DNA from: AP-15 sp035570595
Lineage (GTDB): Bacteria; Pseudomonadota; Alphaproteobacteria; ATCC43930; CGMCC-115725
Assembly: GCA_035570595.1 (NCBI GenBank)
Contig: DATMLF010000047.1
Span: 1 to 27,811 of the forward strand
Reading direction: 5' to 3'
Length of the DNA stretch: 27,811 nt
Made by a program: the position numbers and the translations under genes
Shown: piece by piece, positions 16,213 through 23,998 of the stretch
Numbering within the stretch: position 1 is the stretch's first letter
Layout: each line of letters starts with the position of its first letter
The notes under the pieces: generated by a model
What the model was told of the DNA's origin: nothing
Seen by the model: only the letters and a program-made list of their open reading frames with translations
The model's database searches: none

Positions 16213-17685
16213 TTATTCGGCGGCGGCGCGGGTCGGGGTTTGCGCCGCGGCGAGCACGGCGGCGGCTTCCTTGGCGACGCGCGTCCCCTCGAAGAATTTC
16301 GGGTTCTGCGTGCCCCACAGCTTGACCGCGTTCTCAAACGTGAAGGCGCGGAAATTGTCCGCCGTGATGTGGCCGTCCTCGACCAGCTCGTAGGCCTCGG
16401 GCAATGGGTGGCGCATGTCGATCACGTCGAAATGCCCGATGTCCGAGCTGAAGATCGCGTTCAGCTTTGACCCGAACGGGTTCGAGCGGCCAAACGCGGT
16501 CGCGTTCATGCGGTCGTCGGCCTCGCAGCCGAAATAATACGGCTTGGCGTAGAGGTCGACCCAGTCCTCCTTGCGGGTGATCTTGCACGCCGAGAAGTCG
16601 TCGACGTTCTCGACCCCCCCGGTCAAAAACGCCTGCTCCGGGTCGGGCAGCCCGCCGCGCTCGCGCAATGCGGCGGCGATGTCGCCGTAACCGTATTTTT
16701 CGACGAGGCCCATCAGCTGGGCGCGGTCGAGCTTGTCCGGGTGCATGCGCTCCAAGGCCCTGGCGCTGCGCCGTTCCCAATGCTCGATCAGGTCGCCGAA
16801 GAGCTGGCTCGCCCAGCCGACACCGCCTTCGAGAAAGGCGAAGCGCAGTTGCGGGAAGCGCCGGGTGACGCCGCCCAAAAAGATCGCCTTGGCAGTCGCA
16901 TGGCCGGCGGCGGCGAAATGGCCGATGTGGTTGTAGCAGAAATTGGTCGGCGACAGGCGCAGGCCCTGGTTGCTGGCGGCGCTGTGGAATGTCGGAGCGA
17001 TGCCCAGCTCCACGCACTTCGCCCAGACCGGATCGTAGTCGTATTCGCTGTCGAGGCCGAGCACGTCGTACCACACCGCAAACCGCGCGGTGTCGGGGTC
17101 GTTGGCGGCCGCGGCCGGCACCTTGCGCGCCATGTTGCTGCCGAACATCCCGACCTTCGAGCCCAATTCCCTGGTGACGAACTCGAGCTCGGCGATCGCC
17201 TCGTCGGGGGTGTGCATCGGGATGATCGCCGCCGGGGTCAGGCGATCGCCGAGGCCGCCGAAATAGTCCGCCGAGACGACGTTGTAGGCGCGGATCACGG
17301 CGCGGCGGGTGGCGTCGTCCTGGATGCGCGGAAGGCGCAGGCCGGCGGTCGGGTAGACGACGACAAAATCGAGGCCGAGCTCGTCGAGCCGGTCGTAAAG
17401 CAGCCGCGGCATCATCGCGGTCGCGCGGTCAAGCGTGTTCTCCGCCTGGCGCGCCCAAAACGCCTGCTGGCCGACGCGCTTGTGCCGCCGCTCGGCAGGC
17501 GTTGTCGACAACGCCTCGCGGGTCGTCCCCATCGCCCTCAGAAAGCCGTCCGCGGCAAGCTCGCCGCCGACCTTGCGCATCTTGTCGCTGAACACCGGGT
17601 CGTATTCGACCCAATGCCCGTCGCCGTCGACGATCGGGTGGTCGATTTTCGACCGGACCTGTTCCGGGGTCATGTGCGCGCTCAT
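16213..17685 (-). CDS. TIM-barrel amidohydrolase (Amidohydro_2 type)
   Basis: The 490-residue product resembles the metal-dependent hydrolases and decarboxylases of the amidohydrolase superfamily, subgroup related to aminocarboxymuconate semialdehyde decarboxylase. Metal-site candidates are Asp20, Asp22 and His24 in VDGDGHW, His234 in PTFHSA, the NHIGHF segment near 252-257, and Asp415 in SSDIGHFD. There is no signal peptide. The ATG at 17685 has GGAG five bases upstream. It lies just downstream of the benzoate-CoA ligase gene on the same strand (187 bases apart), so it may act on an aromatic acid or its precursor, but no substrate can be deduced. Family membership is secure, role is not. Confidence 0.85.
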   Translation of the reverse strand: MSAHMTPEQVRSKIDHPIVDGDGHWVEYDPVFSDKMRKVGGELAADGFLRAMGTTREALSTTPAERRHKRVGQQAFWARQAENTLDRATAMMPRLLYDRLDELGLDFVVVYPTAGLRLPRIQDDATRRAVIRAYNVVSADYFGGLGDRLTPAAIIPMHTPDEAIAELEFVTRELGSKVGMFGSNMARKVPAAAANDPDTARFAVWYDVLGLDSEYDYDPVWAKCVELGIAPTFHSAASNQGLRLSPTNFCYNHIGHFAAAGHATAKAIFLGGVTRRFPQLRFAFLEGGVGWASQLFGDLIEHWERRSARALERMHPDKLDRAQLMGLVEKYGYGDIAAALRERGGLPDPEQAFLTGGVENVDDFSACKITRKEDWVDLYAKPYYFGCEADDRMNATAFGRSNPFGSKLNAIFSSDIGHFDVIDMRHPLPEAYELVEDGHITADNFRAFTFENAVKLWGTQNPKFFEGTRVAKEAAAVLAAAQTPTRAAAE

Positions 17686-17772
17686 GGTCTCTCCAAAGAA
17701 AAATGGCGATTGTGCAGCACCCCGCATCGTGAGCCCGCCCTGTGGGGACGCCAACCCTGATTTGGCTCCGAG

Positions 17773-17822
17773 GCCTGCGCCGGGTGCATGCGTGCCCGTA
17801 GAAAACCAGCCCCGGCGCAGGC
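17773..17822. repeat. Long-arm inverted repeat between ligase and amidohydrolase genes
   Basis: Two perfect 12-base arms (GCCTGCGCCGGG at 17773-17784 and its complement at 17811-17822) are separated by 26 bases. The hairpin lies 50 bases beyond the ligase stop codon. It has no T-run and could be an mRNA 3'-end structure, a weak terminator or a small palindromic element. Confidence 0.7.
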
Positions 17823-17872
17823 TGCATCGACCCCAAACCGGCCGGGCGGCGCCGCGGGCGTCCTCGCGCGGC

Positions 17873-19414
17873 TCAGTTGGGCCCGGCCGGCGGCTGCCCG
17901 CGCAGCTTGAAGCGCTGGATCTTCCCGGTCGCGGTTTTTGGCAATTCGTCGAGAAAGGCGATCCAACGCGGACATTTGAAGGCCGGCAGTCGGCTCTCGG
18001 CGTGCTGCTGCAAGCTGCGCGCGAGCGCGTCGCCGGTGTCGACGCCGGGCTTGGCGACGACAAACGCCTTGGGCCTGGTCAGCCCGTCGCCGTCGGCGGC
18101 GCCGACGACCGCGGTTTCGAGCACGTCGTCATGCGCGATCAGCACCGCCTCGACCTCGGCCGGCGAGACAAACATGCCGTGCACTTTCAGCATGTCGTCG
18201 CTGCGCCCGCAATAGACGTAATAGCCGTCCTCGTCCTCGAAATACTTGTCGCCGGTTCGCGTCCACTCGCCAAGGAAAGTCGTCCGGCTGCGCTCGCGGT
18301 TGTTCCAATAGCCGGCCGCGGCGGTCGGCCCGCTGACCACCAGGTCGCCAATTTCGCCGCGCCGCACCGGCTGCCCCGCCTCGTCGGCGATTTTGAGCGC
18401 ATAGCCCGGGACCGGCTTGCCGGTGGTGCCGTAGCGGACGTCGCCCGGCCGGTTGCTGAGAAAAATGTGCAGCATCTCGGTCGAGCCGATGCCGTCCAGA
18501 ATGTCGACGCCGACGCGCGACGCCCAGCGCCGTCCGATTTCCGCCGGCAGCGGCTCGCCCGCCGAAATGCAGCAGCGCAGCGCCAGCTCGCCCGGCCGCG
18601 GCAGGTCGGGGCTGGCGAGCATCGCGTTGTAGAGGGTGGGGACGCCGCAAAAGATCGTCGGGTGCCGCTCGCGCAAGACACGGGCGACAAGCGCCGGGCT
18701 CGGGCGCTCGGCGGTCAGGACACTGGTCGCGCCGACCGCCATCGGAAACGTCAGCGCGTTGCCGAGGCCATAGGCGAAGAACAGCTTCGCCGCCGAAAAG
18801 ACGATGTCGGCCTGGGTGATCCCGAGCACCGGGACCGCGTAGCAGTCCGCGGTCTCGATCAAGCTCGCATGGACGTGGACGGTGCCCTTTGGCGGCCCGG
18901 TCGAGCCCGACGAATAGAGCCAGAAGCAGGGCTCGTCGGGATGGGTCCGCACCGTGTCGCCGGCGGCTGCCGCAGCCAGCAGCGCGGCGAACGGGTCGGC
19001 ATCGCCGGCCGGGTCCGAGGCGATGATCTGCGGCCGCGGCTCGGGCAGCATGGCCACCGCCGCCCGCATCGCCGGCAGGACCGGCGCCGAGACTATGACC
19101 GCGCGGGCCCGGCTGTCGGCCAGCATGAACGCGAACTCGTCGCGGGCGAGCAACGTGTTGACCGCGACCGGCACGATCCCGGCCGCGATCGCGCCGAGAA
19201 ACGCGGTCGGAAAGTCGATGCCGTCATGCAGGCAGAGCAGGATACGCTGCTCGCGCTCGATGCCGCGGGCATGCATCGCACCGGAGAAATGCCCGACCCG
19301 CTCGGCGAGGTCGGCATAGCTGTAATGGCCTTGATCGTCGACAAACGCGGTCTTCCCGGCGCGGCCGGCCGCGAGGTTGCGCCCGATCAGATCTACGGCG
19401 GCGTTGTAGTCCAT
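17873..19414 (-). CDS. bclA: Benzoate-CoA ligase family protein
   Basis: The 513-residue product is an acyl-adenylate-forming enzyme that most resembles benzoate-CoA ligases, which activate benzoate with ATP and CoA in the cytoplasm. The AMP-binding motif YSSGSTGPPKGTVH is at 167-180, the A5 region DGIGSTEMLHIF at 307-318, and the catalytic C-terminal lysine Lys498 lies in PKTATGKIQRF. The ATG at 19414 has GGAGG seven bases upstream. The gene is divergent from a BoxR-type regulator and next to boxC and boxB, which makes benzoate the likely substrate. Related aryl acids such as hydroxy- or aminobenzoates remain possible. Confidence 0.9.
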   Translation of the reverse strand: MDYNAAVDLIGRNLAAGRAGKTAFVDDQGHYSYADLAERVGHFSGAMHARGIEREQRILLCLHDGIDFPTAFLGAIAAGIVPVAVNTLLARDEFAFMLADSRARAVIVSAPVLPAMRAAVAMLPEPRPQIIASDPAGDADPFAALLAAAAAGDTVRTHPDEPCFWLYSSGSTGPPKGTVHVHASLIETADCYAVPVLGITQADIVFSAAKLFFAYGLGNALTFPMAVGATSVLTAERPSPALVARVLRERHPTIFCGVPTLYNAMLASPDLPRPGELALRCCISAGEPLPAEIGRRWASRVGVDILDGIGSTEMLHIFLSNRPGDVRYGTTGKPVPGYALKIADEAGQPVRRGEIGDLVVSGPTAAAGYWNNRERSRTTFLGEWTRTGDKYFEDEDGYYVYCGRSDDMLKVHGMFVSPAEVEAVLIAHDDVLETAVVGAADGDGLTRPKAFVVAKPGVDTGDALARSLQQHAESRLPAFKCPRWIAFLDELPKTATGKIQRFKLRGQPPAGPN

Positions 19415-19434
19415 CGGCCGTGCCTCCCGACAGG

Positions 19435-19470
19435 TGGACAAGCATCATGTTTCTCATATGCTTCGGTCAA
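19435..19470. promoter_or_regulatory. Overlapping divergent promoters and inverted repeat, candidate BoxR operator
   Basis: The inverted repeat AAGCAT (19440-19445) and ATGCTT (19458-19463), spaced by 12 bases, lies between the ligase and regulator genes. On the minus strand TTGACC (19465-19470) could be the ligase -35, with its -10 overlapping the left repeat arm. On the plus strand TGGACA (19435-19440) and TATGCT (19457-19462) are spaced by 16 bases and would start transcription a few bases before the regulator ATG. A protein bound to the repeat would block both promoters. Operator role is inference. Confidence 0.5.
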
Positions 19471-19472
19471 GG

Positions 19473-20381
19473 ATGACCGGCCCACCCCGCTTTCCGGACA
19501 GGGACGACTATCTCGCCCGGCTCGGCGAGCGGGTGCGGGAGGAGCGCGCGCGGCGCGGCATGACCCGCAAGATCCTGGCTCGCGACACCGGCCTCTCGGA
19601 GCGCTATCTCGCCCAGCTCGAGGCCGGCCGCGGCAACATCTCGATCGCGCTCTTGCAGCGGGTTGCCGCGGCGCTGAACCAGCCGCTGGCGCGGCTGGTC
19701 GAGGACGACAGCGTCGAGCCCGCCGAATTGCGGCAGATCGTCGACCTGCTGCGCCGGCTGTCGCCGGAGCAGCTGGCCGAGGTGCAGACGCTGGTCGGCA
19801 CGCATTTCGCGTTGGCCAACCGGGTCGCGCGTGACCGGCGGATTGCGCTGATCGGGTTGCGCGGCGCCGGCAAGTCGACCCTCGGCGGCCGCCTGGCAGG
19901 GCATCTCGAGGTGCCGTTCATCGAGCTCGACGCCGAGATCGAACGCGATTTCGGCCTGTCGCTGGCCGAAATCTTCGCGCTTTACGACCAGCCGGCGTAC
20001 CGGCGCTGCGAGCGCCGCGTCCTCGGCGAGATCGTCGAGCGGGAGCCCCGATTCGTGCTCGCCGCCGGTGGCAGCATCGTTGCCGAGCCCGCGACCTACC
20101 AGGATTTGCTCGGCCATTGCTTTACGGTCTGGCTGCGGGCGGCACCGGCGGAGCATATGAGCCGCGTCCAGCTGCAAGGCGATTTGCGCCCGATGGCCGA
20201 CAACAAAGAGGCGATGGCCGACCTGCACCGAATCCTCGCCGCCCGCGAGCCGCTTTACGCCCAGGCCGACGCAGCAATCGACACCTCCGGGCAGGAGGTC
20301 GAGGCGAGCTTTCGCGCCTTGCTCGCCGCATTGCCGTCGGGTCTGATGAACGATATTGCATCTGCCGCGAGATCATGGTGA
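19473..20381 (+). CDS. boxR: BoxR-type regulator: XRE HTH plus shikimate-kinase-like domain
   Basis: BoxR and BzdR proteins repress aromatic catabolic genes and release DNA on binding benzoyl-CoA. The 302-residue product has an N-terminal XRE helix-turn-helix (about 14-76, with TRKILARDTGLSERYLAQLE), a linker, and a C-terminal domain like shikimate kinase with the P-loop GLRGAGKST at about 128-136. I chose the ATG at 19473 because the family begins close to this point and the predicted transcription start lies only a few bases upstream, suggesting leaderless or short-leader translation. A GTG at 19434 would place the candidate operator inside the gene. It lies 12 bases before boxC and divergent from the ligase gene. 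Confidence 0.92.
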   Translation: MTGPPRFPDRDDYLARLGERVREERARRGMTRKILARDTGLSERYLAQLEAGRGNISIALLQRVAAALNQPLARLVEDDSVEPAELRQIVDLLRRLSPEQLAEVQTLVGTHFALANRVARDRRIALIGLRGAGKSTLGGRLAGHLEVPFIELDAEIERDFGLSLAEIFALYDQPAYRRCERRVLGEIVEREPRFVLAAGGSIVAEPATYQDLLGHCFTVWLRAAPAEHMSRVQLQGDLRPMADNKEAMADLHRILAAREPLYAQADAAIDTSGQEVEASFRALLAALPSGLMNDIASAARSW

Positions 20382-20393
20382 ATTAAAGTTCCT

Positions 20394-22004
20394 ATGATCA
20401 CGTTCGACACCGATCCCGCGCGTTATCGGCATTGGCGGCTGTCGTACGACGGGCCGGTCGCGACTTTGGCGCTCGACGTTGCCGAGGCGGGCGGGCTCGA
20501 CCCCGGCTACCGGCTGAAGCTCAACTCCTACGATCTCGGCGTCGACATCGAGCTCGCCGACGCGCTCGACCGCATCCGCTTCGAGCACCCGGCGGTGCGC
20601 GTCGTCGTACTGACGAGCGCCAGGGAGCGGGTCTTCTCCTCGGGCGCCAACATCTACATGCTGGCCCAGGCGAGCCACGCGCAAAAGGTCAATTTCTGCA
20701 AGTTCACCAACGAGACGCGCAACGGCATCGAGGATTCGAGCGCCCGTTCGGGGCTCAAGTTTATTGCTGCGGTCAACGGCGCCTGCGCCGGCGGCGGCTA
20801 TGAGCTGGCGCTCGCCTGCGACGAGATCGTCATGGTTGACGACCGCTCGAGCACGGTCAGCCTGCCCGAAGTGGCGTTGCTCGGCGTCTTGCCCGGAACC
20901 GGCGGCCTGACCCGGCTCGTCGACAAGCGCAAGGTGCGCCGCGACCTCGCCGATGTCTTCTGCACCACCGCTGAGGGTGTGCGCGCCGACCGCGCCCTGG
21001 CGTGGGGGCTAGTCGATCGGACGGCGCCGCCGGCCGGGTTTCGCCAGCTCGTCGGCGAGCGCGCGGCGGCGCTGGCGGCGCTGAGCGGCCGCCCGGCGGA
21101 CGGTCAAGGCGTCGCATTGCCGGCCCTCGAGCGCAGCGCCGACACGCACGGCTGGCGTTACCGCCGCGTCGCGGTCGAAATTCCCCGCCGCGATCGGACG
21201 GCGACCCTGACCGTGGCCGGCCCGGGCGTCGACGACGTGCCCGGCGACCTCGCCGGCATCCTCGCCGCGGGTGCCGACTGGTGGCCGCTCGCGATGGCGC
21301 GCGAGCTCGACGACGCACTCTTGCTGCTGCGGACGAACGAGCCCGAGATCGGCACGCTGGTGCTGAAGACGCAGGGCGACATCGAGCGGGCGCTCGCGTG
21401 CGACGCCGCGCTGGCGCGCCATCGCGGCCACTGGTTCGTGCGCGAGACGATCGGGTTTCTGCGCCGCGCCTTGCAGCGGCTCGACGTCGCCTCGCGCAGC
21501 CTCTTCGCGGTCGTCGACGAGGGCTCGTGCTTTGGCGGCAGCCTCTGTGAATTGGCGCTAGCCGCCGACCGCAGCTACATGCTCGCCGAGGGGCCGCGGA
21601 TCGCGCTCGGGCCGCTCAATTTCGCCGGCCTCGAAATGGTCAACGGCCGCACCCGGCTCGCGGCGCGCTTCAATGACGACGCCGTGGCGCTCGCGCCGGG
21701 CGTGCGCGATGCCGCGGCGGCGCTCGCTGAAGGGCTCGTGACGTTCGCGCCGGACGAGCTTGACTGGGGCGACGAAATTCGCCTGGCGCTCGAGGAGCGC
21801 GCGAGCCTCTCGCCCGACGCGCTGACCGGCATGGAGGCCAATCTGCGCTTTGCCGGGCCGGAGACCGTCGCGAGCAAGATCTTCGCGCGCCTCTCGGCCT
21901 GGCAGAACTGGGTGTTTTCGCGGCCCAACGCGACCGGCGAGAACGGCGCGCTGAAGCGCTACGGCAGCGGCGCCAAGGCGAGGTTCGATTGGGAGCGGGT
22001 TTAG
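20394..22004 (+). CDS. boxC: 2,3-epoxybenzoyl-CoA dihydrolase (benzoyl-CoA-dihydrodiol lyase) BoxC
   Basis: BoxC hydrolyses and opens the ring of 2,3-epoxybenzoyl-CoA to 3,4-dehydroadipyl-CoA semialdehyde and formate in the aerobic box pathway. The 536-residue product is an enlarged crotonase-fold protein: the N-terminal part has VFSSGANIYML at 80-90, the oxyanion-hole region GACAGGGYELALACD at 129-143 and PEVALLGVLPGTGG near 158-171. The second half carries a further crotonase-like segment with GSCFGGSLCELALAADRSY. Length is close to known BoxC proteins. It directly follows boxR and precedes boxB, and the pair is diagnostic of this pathway. Confidence 0.95.
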   Translation: MITFDTDPARYRHWRLSYDGPVATLALDVAEAGGLDPGYRLKLNSYDLGVDIELADALDRIRFEHPAVRVVVLTSARERVFSSGANIYMLAQASHAQKVNFCKFTNETRNGIEDSSARSGLKFIAAVNGACAGGGYELALACDEIVMVDDRSSTVSLPEVALLGVLPGTGGLTRLVDKRKVRRDLADVFCTTAEGVRADRALAWGLVDRTAPPAGFRQLVGERAAALAALSGRPADGQGVALPALERSADTHGWRYRRVAVEIPRRDRTATLTVAGPGVDDVPGDLAGILAAGADWWPLAMARELDDALLLLRTNEPEIGTLVLKTQGDIERALACDAALARHRGHWFVRETIGFLRRALQRLDVASRSLFAVVDEGSCFGGSLCELALAADRSYMLAEGPRIALGPLNFAGLEMVNGRTRLAARFNDDAVALAPGVRDAAAALAEGLVTFAPDELDWGDEIRLALEERASLSPDALTGMEANLRFAGPETVASKIFARLSAWQNWVFSRPNATGENGALKRYGSGAKARFDWERV

Positions 22005-22145
22005 CGCTGCCTTTACAAACTTTGGGTCAACAGCACTGCCGGCGGCGGGCGGGGGCCTCCAGCCGGCGACGCGCTCGGCGCCTCGAATTTCTAAGGGCGT
22101 CTGGGATTTTCAAGGCCGGGGATTTCCAAGAAAGACAGGGGTGAC
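22005..22145 (+). other. Gap between boxC and boxB
   Basis: The 141 bases between the two catabolic genes hold no gene. An AGGGG ribosome-binding site stands four to five bases before the boxB ATG. I see no convincing promoter or copy of the AAGCAT-N12-ATGCTT repeat here, so boxB is probably transcribed with boxC. Confidence 0.5.
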
Positions 22146-23570
22146 ATGGCCATCGACTATCGGCAGACGATCCCGAACAATGTCGGGCTCGACGACAACC
22201 GCGCCCTGCAGCGCGCGCTCGAACACTGGCAGCCGCGGTTTCTCGACTGGTGGCGCGAGATGGGGCCGAGCGGGTCGCACCGCCACGAGGTCTACCTGCG
22301 CACCGCAACCGCGGTCGACGGCGACGGCTGGGCCAGATACGGCATGGTGCGGATGCCCGAATACCGCTGGGGCATTTTCCTCGCCGACCAGGTGCCCGAT
22401 CGCCGCATTGGCTTTGGCGATGCGCTTGGCGAGCCGGTGTGGCAGCAGGTGCCGGGCGAGCACCGCGCCAGCCTGCGCCGGCTGATCGTCACGCAAGGGG
22501 ACACCGAGCCCGCCTCGGTCGAGCAGCAGCGGCTGTTGGGGCTGACCTGCCCGTCGCTCTACGATCTGCGCAACCTGTTCCAGGTCAATGTCGAGGAAGG
22601 CCGCCATCTGTGGGCGATGGTGTACTTGCTGCACGCCCATTTCGGCCGCGACGGCCGCGAGGAAGCCGAGGAATTGCTGGCGCGCCATTCGGGCGACCCC
22701 GACAAGCCGCGCATCCTCGGCACCTTTAACGAGCCGATCGCGGATTGGCTGAGCTTTTTCATGTTCACCTATTTCACCGACCGCGACGGCCGCTACCAGC
22801 TGAAAAGCCTCGCCGAAAGCGCGTTCGACCCGCTGTCGCGGACCTGCCGCTTTATGCTGACCGAAGAGGCCTACCACATGTTCGTCGGCCGCACCGGGAT
22901 CACCCGGGTCGTCAGGCGGACGCTCGAAATGATGAAGGCGTTTGCCAGCGAGGACCCGGCCGATGTCCGCGCCGGGGGCGCGATCGACCTGCCGACCTTG
23001 CAGCGCTACGTCAATTTCTGGTTCAGCTCGTCGCTCGACCTGTTCGGCGCCGAGATTTCGTCAAACGCCGCCCAGTATTTTACGACCGGCATCAAGGGCC
23101 GGCCCGACGAAGCGCGATACCCCGACCATGTGGCGCTCGGCGAGCGTCTGCGCATCGACGTCCCCGACCGCAGGCTCGGCGTTTTCCCCGAAGACGTGGC
23201 GATGCGCAACGCGATGAACGAGGTCACACGCCGCGCCTACATCGCCGACTGCGAGATCGGGATCCGGGCATGGAACCGGCTGATCGCCGAGGCCGGCTAC
23301 GACTTCCGCCTGGCGCTGCCGAGCCCGCGCTTTTGCCGCGCGGTCGGGGTGTGGGCCGAAATCCGCACCGACCCGCACGGCAACCCGATCGGCGAGGGCG
23401 ACTGGGCGGCGCGCCAGCGCGAGTGGCTGCCCGATGCCGGCGACCGCGCCTTTGTCGGCTCGCTGATGCGGCGCGTCGGCGAGCCCGGCAAGATCGCGGG
23501 CTGGCTCGCACCCCCCGAAATCGGCATCGACAGCCGCCCGGCCGACTACGAATACGTCCGGCTCAACTAA
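22146..23570 (+). CDS. boxB: Benzoyl-CoA 2,3-epoxidase subunit BoxB
   Basis: BoxB is the diiron oxygenase component that inserts one oxygen atom from O2 into benzoyl-CoA to give the 2,3-epoxide. The 474-residue product keeps the diiron ligand pattern of the characterised enzyme: Glu121, Glu151 and His154 in VEEGRH, Asp212 in YFTDRDG, and Glu241 with His244 in TEEAYH. The conserved FNEPIADWLSFF and RNAMNEVTRR segments are present. It needs electrons from the flavin/iron-sulfur reductase BoxA, and no such gene lies in the window, so the partner must be encoded elsewhere. Confidence 0.96.
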   Translation: MAIDYRQTIPNNVGLDDNRALQRALEHWQPRFLDWWREMGPSGSHRHEVYLRTATAVDGDGWARYGMVRMPEYRWGIFLADQVPDRRIGFGDALGEPVWQQVPGEHRASLRRLIVTQGDTEPASVEQQRLLGLTCPSLYDLRNLFQVNVEEGRHLWAMVYLLHAHFGRDGREEAEELLARHSGDPDKPRILGTFNEPIADWLSFFMFTYFTDRDGRYQLKSLAESAFDPLSRTCRFMLTEEAYHMFVGRTGITRVVRRTLEMMKAFASEDPADVRAGGAIDLPTLQRYVNFWFSSSLDLFGAEISSNAAQYFTTGIKGRPDEARYPDHVALGERLRIDVPDRRLGVFPEDVAMRNAMNEVTRRAYIADCEIGIRAWNRLIAEAGYDFRLALPSPRFCRAVGVWAEIRTDPHGNPIGEGDWAARQREWLPDAGDRAFVGSLMRRVGEPGKIAGWLAPPEIGIDSRPADYEYVRLN

Positions 23571-23603
23571 GCCCCGGCGCGGCGGGGGGCGGCCCGTCGC
23601 CGG

Positions 23604-23651
23604 TTGACGGCGAGTTCGCAATTCTGCTAAGACGGGGTTAGCAGATTTGCG
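23604..23651 (+). promoter_or_regulatory. Promoter and long inverted-repeat operator of the XRE-transporter operon
   Basis: TTGACG (23604-23609) is followed 17 bases later by CTAAGA, a plausible -35/-10 pair. An inverted repeat with 14-base arms (23617-23630 and 23638-23651), a single central mismatch per arm and a 7-base spacer overlaps the -10 region. It ends 11 bases before the regulator start codon. This is the layout expected of an autorepressed operator. The pairing is seen directly; the binding protein is inferred to be the adjacent XRE regulator. Confidence 0.65.
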
Positions 23652-23662
23652 AAGAGGCGCTG

Positions 23663-23998
23663 ATGGACCCGGTTTCCGATCGAGGTGCGGCCAACGACAG
23701 CGCGGCGCTCGCCGCCCGATGCGCGCGCCAGCTGCTGGCGCTGCGTGCCCACCGCCGCGAGACGCAGCGGCAATTGGCGCAGCGCCTCGGCATGACCGAG
23801 TCGATGATCTCGCGGCTCGAGCGCGGCGACCACACGCCGAGCCTCCGGACCCTGTGCCGGATCGCCGACGCCTTTGGCCGGCGGCTCGAGATCGTCTTTC
23901 ACGAGCACGAGCACACCCATGCCGACGGCACCCGGCATTCGCACCCGCACGGTCACATCGACCCCGGCCACCGCCACCCGCACGAGGGCGAACCATGA
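23663..23998 (+). CDS. XRE-family regulator with histidine-rich tail
   Basis: The 111-residue product has a lambda-repressor-like helix-turn-helix at about 23-77, with the recognition region TQRQLAQRLGMTESMISRLE. A tail from residue 80 onward contains 11 histidines in the last 32 residues, mostly as HxH pairs, and would bind a transition metal such as nickel, cobalt, zinc or copper. GAGG lies five to six bases before the ATG. The stop codon overlaps the start of a histidine-rich membrane transporter gene (ATGA), so the two are translationally coupled. I infer a metal-responsive repressor of its own operon; a toxin-antitoxin-type role is less likely because the partner is a membrane protein. 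Confidence 0.85.
   Translation: MDPVSDRGAANDSAALAARCARQLLALRAHRRETQRQLAQRLGMTESMISRLERGDHTPSLRTLCRIADAFGRRLEIVFHEHEHTHADGTRHSHPHGHIDPGHRHPHEGEP

Noticed and set aside
17435..19834. A plus-strand open frame of 799 codons
   Set aside because: It lies opposite the amidohydrolase 5' end and the benzoate-CoA ligase and runs into boxR in another frame; the product looks like low-complexity antisense translation.
23571..23662. A hidden boxA fragment after boxB
   Set aside because: The 92 bases hold only the promoter and operator of the next operon; no ferredoxin- or flavin-binding motif occurs in any frame here.
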